A stretch of DNA of 64,000 nt from Alicycliphilus denitrificans K601 (GTDB lineage Bacteria > Pseudomonadota > Gammaproteobacteria > Burkholderiales > Burkholderiaceae_C). The notes under the pieces were generated by a model. The model was not told the origin of the DNA and ran no database searches. It saw nothing but the letters and a program-made list of their open reading frames with translations. This document shows, piece after piece, positions 57,223 through 64,000 of the stretch. Made by a program: the position numbers and the translations under genes. The stretch spans positions 4,295,001-4,359,000 of the forward strand of contig NC_015422.1 in the NCBI RefSeq assembly GCF_000204645.1. Direction: 5' to 3'. Every line of letters starts with the position of its first letter. Within the stretch, counting starts at the first letter, position 1.

Positions 57223-57920
57223 CGGGCGGCGCCGAACACCTTCTGCAGCAGGGCGCTGCCCGTGCCCATGGGGTCCTGGCGGATTTTGCGCTCCTCCTCG
57301 CCGATCATGAAGTACAGGCCGTCGAGCGTCTTGCCCGTGACGTACTGCGCGAGGTTGGCGTCCTCCTTCCTGAGCAGCCCGAAGCCCGCGGCCTTGCCCG
57401 CGAAGGCGTTGTACTGCTGCGTCAGGCCGACCTTCTCGGTGGCCTGGCGCACCACGGGCAGGAAGCGCTCGCCGAGCGGCGTGCGCGTCTTCTCGGCGAA
57501 AAAGCGCGTGACGGCCGTGTCGCCGCCCGTGAGGATGTTCTTGGCGTCTGTCACCGTCATGTTCTGCACGGCGCCCACGAGCAGATCCTTGCCCATGGGC
57601 ACGGCGGCCTCGGCCGCGCGGTTGATGGTGGTGACCAGTTCGTCGATGCGCTGGCCCTGGCCGAACTTGCGCATGAGCTTGGCCGTGTCCTCCAGTTGCC
57701 CCGGCAGGCCGATGCGCACCTGCGGGTTGCCCAGGAAGCCGTCGGTGCGCCCGAGCAGGCTCACGGCGGCCTCGGCCCCCTTGGCGAGCGCGGCCTTCAC
57801 GCCGCTGGCGGCATCGGCATTCGACAGGTCGGCGATGGACAGGGCCCATGCCTGGCGCTGCGCGGCCAGCACGAGCGCGGCGACGCTGGTTCGGGAAATG
57901 AATGCACGGCGCGACGGCAT
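57219..57920 (-). CDS. DUF4197 exported protein (233 aa)
   Basis: Starts with a twin-arginine signal (PSRRAFISRTSVAALVLAA; S-R-R-x-F-I pattern), so export to the periplasm by Tat is likely. The mature part is a DUF4197 domain: GVKAALAKGAEAAVSLLG, NPQVRIGLPGQLEDTAKLMR, AVQNMTVTDAKNILTGGDTA, FLPVVRQATEKVGLTQQYNA and the end LDGLYFMIGEEERKIRQDP. The function is unknown. The start at MPSRRAF is preferred because it opens the signal and has AGGAGAG upstream. Coupled with the YchJ-like gene. Confidence 0.9.
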   Translation of the reverse strand: MPSRRAFISRTSVAALVLAAQRQAWALSIADLSNADAASGVKAALAKGAEAAVSLLGRTDGFLGNPQVRIGLPGQLEDTAKLMRKFGQGQRIDELVTTINRAAEAAVPMGKDLLVGAVQNMTVTDAKNILTGGDTAVTRFFAEKTRTPLGERFLPVVRQATEKVGLTQQYNAFAGKAAGFGLLRKEDANLAQYVTGKTLDGLYFMIGEEERKIRQDPMGTGSALLQKVFGAAR

Positions 57921-58013
57921 GGCGGCTCTCCTTTCAGGCGATGGACTCGATTCTTGCAGAACACCAGGGCGTCGATAGACTGGTCTGGCATTCGGCAACC
58001 CTGGAGTTCAACG

Positions 58014-58508
58014 ATGTTTGCAATGAGCGTGCCATGGTGGGAGTTCGCCCTGCGCGGAGTGGCCGTCTACCTGTTCCTGCTGGTGTTCCTGCGTCTCACG
58101 GGCAAGCGCCAGACGGGGCAGTATGCGCCGTTCGACCTGGTGCTGCTGCTGATCCTCTCGAACGCGGTGCAGAACTCGATGAACGCGGGCGACAACTCGC
58201 TCGTCGGCGGCCTCATCAGCGCCGCCACGCTCATCGCCTGCCACGTGGCGCTGGCCCACCTCGTCTTCCGCGTGCCGCGCCTGGCGCGCCTGGTGGATGG
58301 GAGGCCGCAGACGCTGGTGCAGGACGGCAACCTGGACAGGGCCCTCATGCACCGCGAGTTGCTCACCCCCGACGACGTGGCCGCGGCGCTGCGCGCCGGC
58401 GGCTGCCTGCACCTGCACGAGGTGGAGCGCGCCACGCTGGAGACCAACGGCACCATCACCGTGGTGCTGCGCCGCGCGGGGAGAGGCGGCACGGAATCGG
58501 GCATCTGA
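58014..58508 (+). CDS. DUF421/YetF-like membrane protein (164 aa)
   Basis: Three N-terminal helices (FALRGVAVYLFLLVFLRL, FDLVLLLILSNAVQNSMNAG, LIACHVALAHLVF) and a soluble C-domain (GRPQTLVQDGNLDRALMHRE, LTPDDVAAALRAGGCLHLHE, ETNGTITVVLRR). RLTGKRQTGQYAPFDLVLLL is the family mark. YetF-like proteins are of unknown function, though some act in spore or envelope biology. Divergent from the DUF4197 gene. The following 280 bases hold no gene. Confidence 0.9.
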   Translation: MFAMSVPWWEFALRGVAVYLFLLVFLRLTGKRQTGQYAPFDLVLLLILSNAVQNSMNAGDNSLVGGLISAATLIACHVALAHLVFRVPRLARLVDGRPQTLVQDGNLDRALMHRELLTPDDVAAALRAGGCLHLHEVERATLETNGTITVVLRRAGRGGTESGI

Positions 58509-58788
58509 CGCCGGGCAGGCGCACAGCGGCGAAGAGGGAGCCGCGGCGCGCGCTCATCCAGAACTGCAACCTGTCCATGCTGGTGCCGACGCTGCACACG
58601 GCCTCGGACGTGGCGCTGTCTCGGCTGCCTTGATTCAGGGCACACCACCCCGGGCGTGCAGCCATGGTGCGGATCATGTCCATACCTATCGATACCCACA
58701 CAACGATAGTTCTTATGAACTTGACGATAAAAACCACATTTTTTTAGGATACCAATAAACACGAACTAAGTTCAATATTATAGAACTC
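58509..58788 (+). promoter_or_regulatory. AT-rich control region of the IclR-PepE operon, with two palindromes
   Basis: The first half is G+C-rich and shows nothing clear. The last 120 bases are strongly AT-rich. GTTCTTATGAAC at 58709-58720 and GAACTAAGTTC at 58763-58773 share GAAC/GTTC arms, and a third GAAC lies at 58783, just before the ATG. They are good candidates for IclR operator sites, and self-regulation is likely. Confidence 0.5.
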
Positions 58789-59604
58789 ATGAGCATTCTT
58801 GGTAATGTCCAACGCGTTCTGGCACTTTTCGCGGCCGGAGCCACAGATCTGAGCTTCACCGAAGCGGCCACGCTGCTGGAACTGCCCAAGAGCTCCACCT
58901 CGCACCTGCTCAACCAGATGGTGCGCTACGGGCTGCTGGATCAACACTCCACCACGCGGCGCTATCGCCCCGGCGCCTTGCTCGGGCAGGCCGCGCACGC
59001 TGCCTACGTATCGAGCGACTTCGACGATGCCTGCCGCGAAGTGCTCGAGCGGCTGTCCGCGCGCAGCGGGCTCACGGCCTATCTGTCCACGCTGTCGGGG
59101 CGCGAAACCGTGGTGCTGCAGCGCCTGAACGGCAGCTTTCCCGTGCAGGTGCTCTCTTCGCCCGGCTCGCGCCGCGATGCCACCGGCACGGCGATGGGCC
59201 GCGCGCTGCTCTCGCGCCTTGCCGGGCCCGAACTCGCGGAGCTGTTCGGCACGGACGGCTCTGCGCCGCTCGCCAGCCCTCGCCAGAGCGGCTTCGCACG
59301 CGTGGACGAACTTCTCGCCGGCCTCGCCAGCGTGGCGCAGGCGCGCCACGCGATGGTGGTGGATGGAGCGATGCCCGATATCGGCGCCATCGCCGCCGCC
59401 GTGCGCAATCCGCTGGATGGCGAACTGCGCGGCCTGTGCATCTCGTTCGTGCCGCGTCTGCAGCCTGGAGCGGATCAGATCGAGGGCTGGCGCAGGCTCG
59501 TGCTCGAAGAAACGAGCGCGCTGGGCCGCCGCATCGGCGATCCGTTCTGGCGAGCCGCGCCTGCCGTCTCCACCACTTCCTCTATCACCGAACCTACGCC
59601 ATGA
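58789..59604 (+). CDS. IclR-family transcriptional regulator (271 aa)
   Basis: N-terminal winged helix at about 1-65 (ILGNVQRVLALFAAGATDLS, LLELPKSSTSHLLNQMVRYG), then the IclR effector domain at about 80-255 (LSARSGLTAYLSTLSGRETV, SPGSRRDATGTAMGRALLSR, QSGFARVDELLAGLASVAQA, LDGELRGLCISFVPRL). It is first in a same-strand operon and its stop overlaps the pepE start (ATGA), so regulator and enzymes are made together. The ligand is probably the substrate or a product of the pathway. The upstream palindromes fit its expected operators. Confidence 0.93.
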   Translation: MSILGNVQRVLALFAAGATDLSFTEAATLLELPKSSTSHLLNQMVRYGLLDQHSTTRRYRPGALLGQAAHAAYVSSDFDDACREVLERLSARSGLTAYLSTLSGRETVVLQRLNGSFPVQVLSSPGSRRDATGTAMGRALLSRLAGPELAELFGTDGSAPLASPRQSGFARVDELLAGLASVAQARHAMVVDGAMPDIGAIAAAVRNPLDGELRGLCISFVPRLQPGADQIEGWRRLVLEETSALGRRIGDPFWRAAPAVSTTSSITEPTP

Positions 59605-60305
59605 ACCTGCTGCTGCTGAGCAATTCCACGAGCGATGCCGGCTACCTGACCCACGCCCTGCCGTGGATCCGGGAATGGGCCTCGCACCATGACGCCACGG
59701 GCGATGCCCTGTTCGTGCCTTTCGCGGGCGTCACGCGGACCTGGGACGCCTATGAAACCCTGGTCGCCGAAGCGCTTGCGCTCCTGGGGCTGCGCGTGCG
59801 CTCTGTGCACCGGCTGTCCGACCCGGTGGCTGCCGTGCAGGCGGCACGCCACGTGATCGTGGGTGGCGGCAATACCTTCGCTCTGCTCGGGCACCTGCGC
59901 ACGACGGGGCTTCTGGAGGCCATCGGAGCGCGCGTGCGCAGCGGCAAAGCCTCCTACCTGGGCTGGAGCGCGGGCGCGAACGTGGCCTGTCCCACGATCT
60001 GCACCACGAACGACATGCCCATCGCCGACCCCGGCGGTTTCGGCGCCCTGGGCCTCGTGCCCGTGCAGATCAACGCCCATTACACCGACGCGCACCCGCC
60101 CGGCCACCGTGGTGAGACACGCGAGCAGCGCCTGCGCGAGTTCACCACGCTGCGGCCCGACATGCCCGTGCTGGGCCTGCCCGAAGGCACGGGCCTGCGC
60201 GTGCACGGCAGCCGCCGTGCCGTGCTGGGCGCGGCTGGCGCGCGCCGGTTCCACGGCCCCGCCACGCCGCAATGGCTGGCCGAAGGCCCCCTCGATCACC
60301 TCTGA
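59601..60305 (+). CDS. pepE: Peptidase E-like S51 dipeptidase (234 aa)
   Basis: Family S51 serine peptidase, whose studied member cleaves dipeptides with N-terminal aspartate. The nucleophile S123 lies in YLGWSAGANVACPTI, the histidine H160 in VQINAHYTDAHPPGH, and ILGGG-like VIVGGGNTFALLGHLRTTGL precedes. N-terminal LLLLSNSTSDAGYLTHALPW is typical. It is cytoplasmic. The stop is followed after 12 bases by the DUF1177 gene. Its tight place with DUF1177 and AroM genes suggests that it handles one particular amide or dipeptide. Confidence 0.92.
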   Translation: MNLLLLSNSTSDAGYLTHALPWIREWASHHDATGDALFVPFAGVTRTWDAYETLVAEALALLGLRVRSVHRLSDPVAAVQAARHVIVGGGNTFALLGHLRTTGLLEAIGARVRSGKASYLGWSAGANVACPTICTTNDMPIADPGGFGALGLVPVQINAHYTDAHPPGHRGETREQRLREFTTLRPDMPVLGLPEGTGLRVHGSRRAVLGAAGARRFHGPATPQWLAEGPLDHL

Positions 60306-60317
60306 CGAAAGCCCCCG

Positions 60318-61238
60318 ATGCAACATGTTTCTTCGATGATCGACCTGCTGTCCTCCGCGTACGTGACGGGCGAGGACGTGGCCGCGCACCTGCGCTCGCT
60401 CGGCGAGTGCAGGGTCGAGGTGACCCGCCTGGAGCGCGATGGCGCCTGCACCGACTTCCTGGCGATAGAAATCCCGGGCCTGGATGCGCAGGCGCCGCGC
60501 CTGGGCATCGTGGGCCGCCTCGGCGGCATCGGCGCGCGCCCCGCGGTGAGCGGGCTGGTATCGGACAGCGACGGCGCCGTGGTCGCGCTCGCGGCCGCCG
60601 CGAAGATGCTCGGCATGGCGCAGCGCGGCGACGCGATGCCCGGCGCCGTGCACATCCACACGCACATCTGCCCGCGCGCGGGCACGCGGCCCCACCATCC
60701 CGTACCGATGATGCGTTCGCCATTCCCCATGCGCGAGATGATGGCCCACGAAGTCAGCCCGCGCATGGACGCCATCCTCTCGGTGGACACCACGCGCGGC
60801 AACCGCCTCGTGAACCATCGCGGCGTGGCGCTGACGCCCGTAGCCAAGGAAGGCTGGCTGCTGCCCATTCCCGACCTTCTGCTGGACGTGATGAGCTGGG
60901 TGAGCGGCGAGCTGCCGGTCACGCTGCCGCTGACCACGCAGGACATCACCCCCTACGAGAACGGGCTGCCGCATGTGAACTCGATCATGCAGCCCGCCAT
61001 CGCAACCCCCGCGCCGGTAGTGGGCGTGGCGCTCACCGCGCAGGCCACCGTGCCCGGCTGCGCCACGGGCGTGACCAATGCCTGGGACGCCGATGTGGCG
61101 ATGCGCTTTTGCATCGAGACCGCCAAGCTGTTCGGCCAGCGCACGCTGTCGTTCGTGAACGAGGAGCATTGGGAGCAGTTGCAGGCGCGCTACGGCTCGC
61201 TCGCGCACCTGCAGGGCGTGGGCCGGGAACTGGCATGA
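60318..61238 (+). CDS. DUF1177 protein (306 aa)
   Basis: A DUF1177 family protein of unknown function, cytoplasmic, without signal or membrane segments. Conserved-looking stretches include IVGRLGGIGARPAVSGLVSD (about 64-83), VHIHTHICPRAGTRPHHPVP (about 114-133), the SVDTTRGNRLVNHRG loop and PHVNSIMQPAIATPAP. The cluster of histidines in the second stretch and a later aspartate could hold a metal. In other genomes the family is often linked to AroM and peptide transport genes. Its start follows pepE closely and its stop overlaps the aroM-like start (ATGA). Confidence 0.88.
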   Translation: MQHVSSMIDLLSSAYVTGEDVAAHLRSLGECRVEVTRLERDGACTDFLAIEIPGLDAQAPRLGIVGRLGGIGARPAVSGLVSDSDGAVVALAAAAKMLGMAQRGDAMPGAVHIHTHICPRAGTRPHHPVPMMRSPFPMREMMAHEVSPRMDAILSVDTTRGNRLVNHRGVALTPVAKEGWLLPIPDLLLDVMSWVSGELPVTLPLTTQDITPYENGLPHVNSIMQPAIATPAPVVGVALTAQATVPGCATGVTNAWDADVAMRFCIETAKLFGQRTLSFVNEEHWEQLQARYGSLAHLQGVGRELA

Positions 61239-61912
61239 GCAGGCGCATTGCGTTCTTCACCATCGGCGAATCGCCGCGCAGCGACGTGGTTCCCGCCATG
61301 AGCGCACTGCTGGGCGAGCACGTGCAGATCGACGAATACGGAGCGCTCGACGCACTCGATGCCCCGGCGCGCGAGCGGCTTGCGCCGCGCCCCGGCGCAC
61401 ACTGCTTCGCCACGCGGCTGCGCGACGGCGGCTCCATCACGCTGGACAAGGAGGCCACCGAGCAACGCCTGGCCGAAGTGATGCGCGAAGCCGACGACGC
61501 GGGCTACGACCTGCTCGTGCCGCTGTGCACCGGCACCGCCCTGCCCGCGCTGCGCACCTGGATGGTCGAGCCCCAGCAGGTCGTGGACCAGGCCATGGTG
61601 GCGCTGGCCCGCCACGCGCACTGCGTGGGCGCCCTCGTGCCGCTGGCCACGCAGATTGAGACCTTCCACCTCGCGCAGCCGCTGCCCTGCGCGCTGCGCG
61701 TGGATCACGCATCCCCCTACGAGCGCGACGCCGCCGCGGCCGCCGCGGCCTTCGAACGCGCGGGACGCGCGTTGGCCGGTTGCGACTTCATCGTTATGCA
61801 CTGCATGGGCTACACCGAGGCCATGCGCGCGCAGGTGGCGCGCGCCAGCGGCCGGCCCACGCTGCTGTCCAACCACCTCGTCGCCCACACGCTTGCGCAG
61901 TTGCTGGCGTGA
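61235..61912 (+). CDS. AroM-family protein (225 aa)
   Basis: Homologous to AroM of enterobacteria, which lies near aroL but has no known function. Key parts are IAFFTIGESPRSDVVPAM at the start, GALDALDAPARERLAPRPG, VPLCTGTALPAL, GALVPLATQIETFHLA, and FIVMHCMGYTEAMRAQVARA near the end, where a C-M-G motif stands in a place resembling racemase or lyase active sites of the Asp/Glu racemase superfamily. This would fit a role on amino acids or dicarboxylates, but is inference. It is coupled to the DUF1177 gene. Confidence 0.88.
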   Translation: MSRRIAFFTIGESPRSDVVPAMSALLGEHVQIDEYGALDALDAPARERLAPRPGAHCFATRLRDGGSITLDKEATEQRLAEVMREADDAGYDLLVPLCTGTALPALRTWMVEPQQVVDQAMVALARHAHCVGALVPLATQIETFHLAQPLPCALRVDHASPYERDAAAAAAAFERAGRALAGCDFIVMHCMGYTEAMRAQVARASGRPTLLSNHLVAHTLAQLLA

Positions 61913-61946
61913 CACCCGTTTCATCGACCCAAGGAAAGCCCTTCCC

Positions 61947-62927
61947 ATGATCCACCGCCGCACCCTGATCGCCCTGGCCGCATCGGCCACGCTGCTGGCC
62001 GCCGCCCCCACCCACGCGCAATCGGACTGGAAGCCCGTGCGCCCCGTAAAACTGCTCGTGGGCTTCGCGCCCGGCGGCTCCGCCGACACGCTGGCCCGCC
62101 TGATCGCCGAGCCGCTGAGCCAGAAGCTGGGCCAGCCCGTCGTCGTGGACAACGTGCCCGGCGCGGGCGGCAACATCATGGCGGGGCGCCTGGCCACCTC
62201 GGCCGCCGATGGCTACACGCTGGGCATCGGGGCCGCGGGCTCGATGGCGATCACCTTCGAGCTCAACCCCAAGGCCACCCCCTACAAGCCCGAGAGCTTC
62301 ACACCCGTGACGATGCTGGCCACGCAGCCGAACGTGGTCATCGTCAACATGTCCGTTCCCGCGAACAACATCGGCGAACTCAAGGACTACATCGCCCGCA
62401 CGCCGTCGGCCAGCTACGGCATCGCGGGCATCGGCATCTCGAACCACCTGATCGCCGAAGCCATGCTCGCGCGCATGGGCGTGAAAATGGCCGCCGTGCC
62501 CTACAAGGGCGCCGCCCCCGTCATCACCGACCTGCTGGGCGGCCACATCGCAATGACGATGGACAACATCACCACCGCCGCACAGCTCGCCAAGGAAGGC
62601 AAGGTGAAAGCGCTGGGCGTGACCACAGCCAAGCGCGCGCCGCAACTGCCCGACGTTCCCACGCTGCAGGAGCAGGGCCTGGCGGGCTTCGACATGCCGA
62701 CCTGGCAAGGCCTGTTCCTGCCCGCGGGCACGCCCGCGCCCGTGGTGGCGGCCTATTACGCGGCCATGCAGGACATCCTGAAAAGCGCCTCGACCCGCGA
62801 GAAGATGGCGCACCTGGGCTCGCAGCCCGTCGTGGGCATGAAGCCCGCGCAGTTCACCGCCTACCTCGAAGCCGATCGCAAGCAGTGGGCGGCCACCATC
62901 AAGGCCGCGCGCATCGAACCGCAGTAA
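61947..62927 (+). CDS. Bug-family (TctC-like) periplasmic solute receptor (326 aa)
   Basis: A tripartite tricarboxylate transporter receptor. Signal peptide MIHRRTLIALAASATLLAAA with cleavage after AHA. The Bug fold follows: VKLLVGFAPGGSADTLARLI (about 36-55), VVVDNVPGAGGNIMAGRLAT, GIAGIGISNHLIAEAMLA, AAVPYKGAAPVITDLLGGHI and LPDVPTLQEQGLAGFDMPTW. No TctA or TctB gene is near, as for most Bug proteins. It closes the IclR-PepE-DUF1177-AroM operon and should bind its substrate, probably a carboxylate. Confidence 0.93.
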   Translation: MIHRRTLIALAASATLLAAAPTHAQSDWKPVRPVKLLVGFAPGGSADTLARLIAEPLSQKLGQPVVVDNVPGAGGNIMAGRLATSAADGYTLGIGAAGSMAITFELNPKATPYKPESFTPVTMLATQPNVVIVNMSVPANNIGELKDYIARTPSASYGIAGIGISNHLIAEAMLARMGVKMAAVPYKGAAPVITDLLGGHIAMTMDNITTAAQLAKEGKVKALGVTTAKRAPQLPDVPTLQEQGLAGFDMPTWQGLFLPAGTPAPVVAAYYAAMQDILKSASTREKMAHLGSQPVVGMKPAQFTAYLEADRKQWAATIKAARIEPQ

Positions 62928-62929
62928 CC

Positions 62930-63739
62930 AGCAGTCCTCCGCCTGCCGCACGGCTTCGAGCCACTGCGCGAAAAGCTGCGCCTCGGCGGATGCGCCCTCG
63001 GCCACCGCGTAGTCATAGCGCTCCAACGGCAGCCGCACCTGCGGCAGCGGCGAGCGCGGGACCATCGCCACGCCCAGGCCATCGACGGCCGCCTGCAACA
63101 CGAGATGCAGGTGGTCGAAGTCCAGCCGCCCGGCAGGCTTGAAGCGCGGCGCGCCCGCGATGCGCAGCCAATCGGCCCAGTCGCGCTGGCGCGAGCACGC
63201 GCGCAGCTGCACGTGGGCCACCAGCGCGCGCGGCGTGCAGGCCCCTTCCAGGCCCTGCCCCTCGAACAGCACGGGCGCGCCCACCACCAGCGCCTCGTCC
63301 TCCAGGTAGGGGCGCAGCCGAAGCGCGGCGGGCCAGCCCTGCGTCCCGCGGCGGATGGCGATGTCGAAGCCCTCGCCGGGCGGCGCCGTACTGGTGGCCA
63401 CCTGCGGCTCGATGCCGGGGTGCTGCGCCACGAAGTCCGGCAGGCGCGGGATCAGCCAGCGCACGGCGAACGATGGCCGCACGTCGATACGTGCCTGCGT
63501 ACCGCGCGCGCGGGCGCTCGGGCCATGAGCGCCTGCGCAGCGCCGGCGATCTGCGCGAGCGCCGCGGCGGCCTCGGTCTGGAACGCCTGGCCCTGCGCGG
63601 TGAGCACCACCTGCCGCGTGCACCGCTCGAACAGCACGGCGCCCAGATAGGCCTCCAGGCTCTTGATCTGGCGGCTGATGGCGCCATGCGTCACGTGCAA
63701 CTCGGCGGCGGCCAGGGTGAAGCTCTCGTGCCGCGCTGC
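62930..63739 (-). pseudogene. LysR-type regulator, degraded at both ends and frameshifted
   Basis: Reads AARHESFTLAAAELHVTHGA at the N-terminal side, a GcvA-like helix-turn-helix without its first dozen residues, and continues ISRQIKSLEAYLGAVLFE. Near 63505 the frame breaks in a GCGC-rich stretch and resumes as RIDVRPSFAVRWLIPRLPDF through YAVAEGASAEAQLFAQWLEA. No stop is met in this frame where the protein should end. The 5' end is cut at about 63739, where MFS coding sequence begins on the other strand. It may once have controlled an adjacent operon. Confidence 0.75.
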
Positions 63740-64000
63740 CCACCGACGTGGTGCTCTATCTGCTGCTGCCGATGTACGGCCCGGCCTTCGGCATCACGCT
63801 GGCCGAGGCGGGCGTGCTGCTCGCAGCCAACCGGCTGGTGCGCATCGTGGGTTATGGCTGGGTGGCGCGCTTCTATGCGCGCCGCGGCGACCGCGCCACC
63901 TGCACGCTGGCCGTGGCGGCAGCGGTGCTGTGCGCCCTGGGCAACGCGGCGCTCAGCGGCTTCTGGGCGCTGCTGCCGCTGCGGCTGCTGTGGGGGCTGT
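63736..64000 (+). pseudogene. MFS transporter fragment, 5' end missing, 3' end outside window
   Basis: The frame from 63736 reads LPTDVVLYLLLPMYGPAFGI, LAEAGVLLAANRLVRIVGYG and WVARFYARRGDRATCTLAVA, which are helices 1-3 of a major facilitator protein with the usual loop. There is no start codon in this frame after the junction, and the sequence to its left belongs to a broken LysR gene on the other strand. The first dozen or so residues are therefore lost. The end lies beyond the window. Confidence 0.7.

Noticed and set aside
58555..58633. Short stretch ending ASDVALSRLP, resembling the C-terminal part of a LysR effector domain
   Set aside because: Too short, with no matching neighbouring sequence; similarity of this length is expected by chance.

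Overview
The DNA is GC-rich and densely coded. Its gene content (Bug-type and Liv-type solute receptors, a Porin_4-type porin, DUF485-ActP, a tandem UvrA of almost 2000 residues, class II HMG-CoA reductase) and its short interspersed palindromic repeats point to a betaproteobacterium of the family Comamonadaceae (Acidovorax, Alicycliphilus, Delftia and relatives). The genus cannot be fixed from this sequence alone. No rRNA, tRNA or CRISPR array was seen.

Layout. 1-2.8 kb: scarred left edge with the tail of a LysR regulator, an IS3-family remnant cut by a second, complete IS3-family element (1134-2452), and a beheaded glyoxalase-fold gene. 2.8-7.7 kb: housekeeping genes (YXWGXW lipoprotein, htpX, DUF3025, pyrC), a decayed lipoprotein gene, DUF488 and an AhpD-like protein. 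7.8-13.6 kb: one giant gene coding two UvrA proteins head to tail. 13.7-20.5 kb: transport genes (orphan Liv-type receptor, small membrane protein, porin, MHS-family MFS transporter, DUF485-actP). 20.6-24.5 kb: DnaQ-like exonuclease with a DUF294/CBS nucleotidyltransferase-like protein, then HCCA-isomerase-like, DUF1289 and YbaK genes. 24.5-33.5 kb: leucine/isovalerate degradation operon on the minus strand (acyl-CoA ligase, both methylcrotonyl-CoA carboxylase subunits, methylglutaconyl-CoA hydratase, HMG-CoA lyase), interrupted by a DUF4126 gene, a hydroxyacid dehydrogenase gene and a 268-bp MITE-like element. 33.7-45.5 kb: plus-strand cluster with an AraC regulator, a GST, two GMC oxidoreductases around a complete Liv ABC transporter (with a LivM-LivG fusion), and an acyl-CoA ligase. 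45.6-48.3 kb: MocR regulator divergent from catabolic HMG-CoA reductase. 48.4-58.5 kb: HAD hydrolase, two c-di-GMP enzymes, a Tat-exported solute receptor, a FeeM-like N-acyl amino acid synthase, YchJ, DUF4197 and DUF421. 58.8-62.9 kb: compact IclR-PepE-DUF1177-AroM-Bug operon. 62.9-64 kb: scarred right edge where a broken LysR gene abuts a beheaded MFS gene.

Metabolic logic. Two routes meet at HMG-CoA: 3-methylcrotonyl-CoA through LiuB/LiuD/LiuC, and mevalonate through MvaA. A single HMG-CoA lyase splits the product to acetyl-CoA and acetoacetate. The GMC/Liv/ligase cluster looks like import, oxidation and CoA activation of an alcohol. A CTGTACC motif occurs upstream of its first GMC gene, as an inverted pair before livK, and in the mocR-mvaA gap, which suggests MocR control of both. 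The least described system is the PepE-DUF1177-AroM-Bug operon.

Repeat biology. At least two families of short interspersed repeats are present. Copies lie between genes but also inside coding sequence: in two linkers of the giant UvrA and in the N-terminal part of DUF1289. This suggests that such elements can add in-frame peptide segments.
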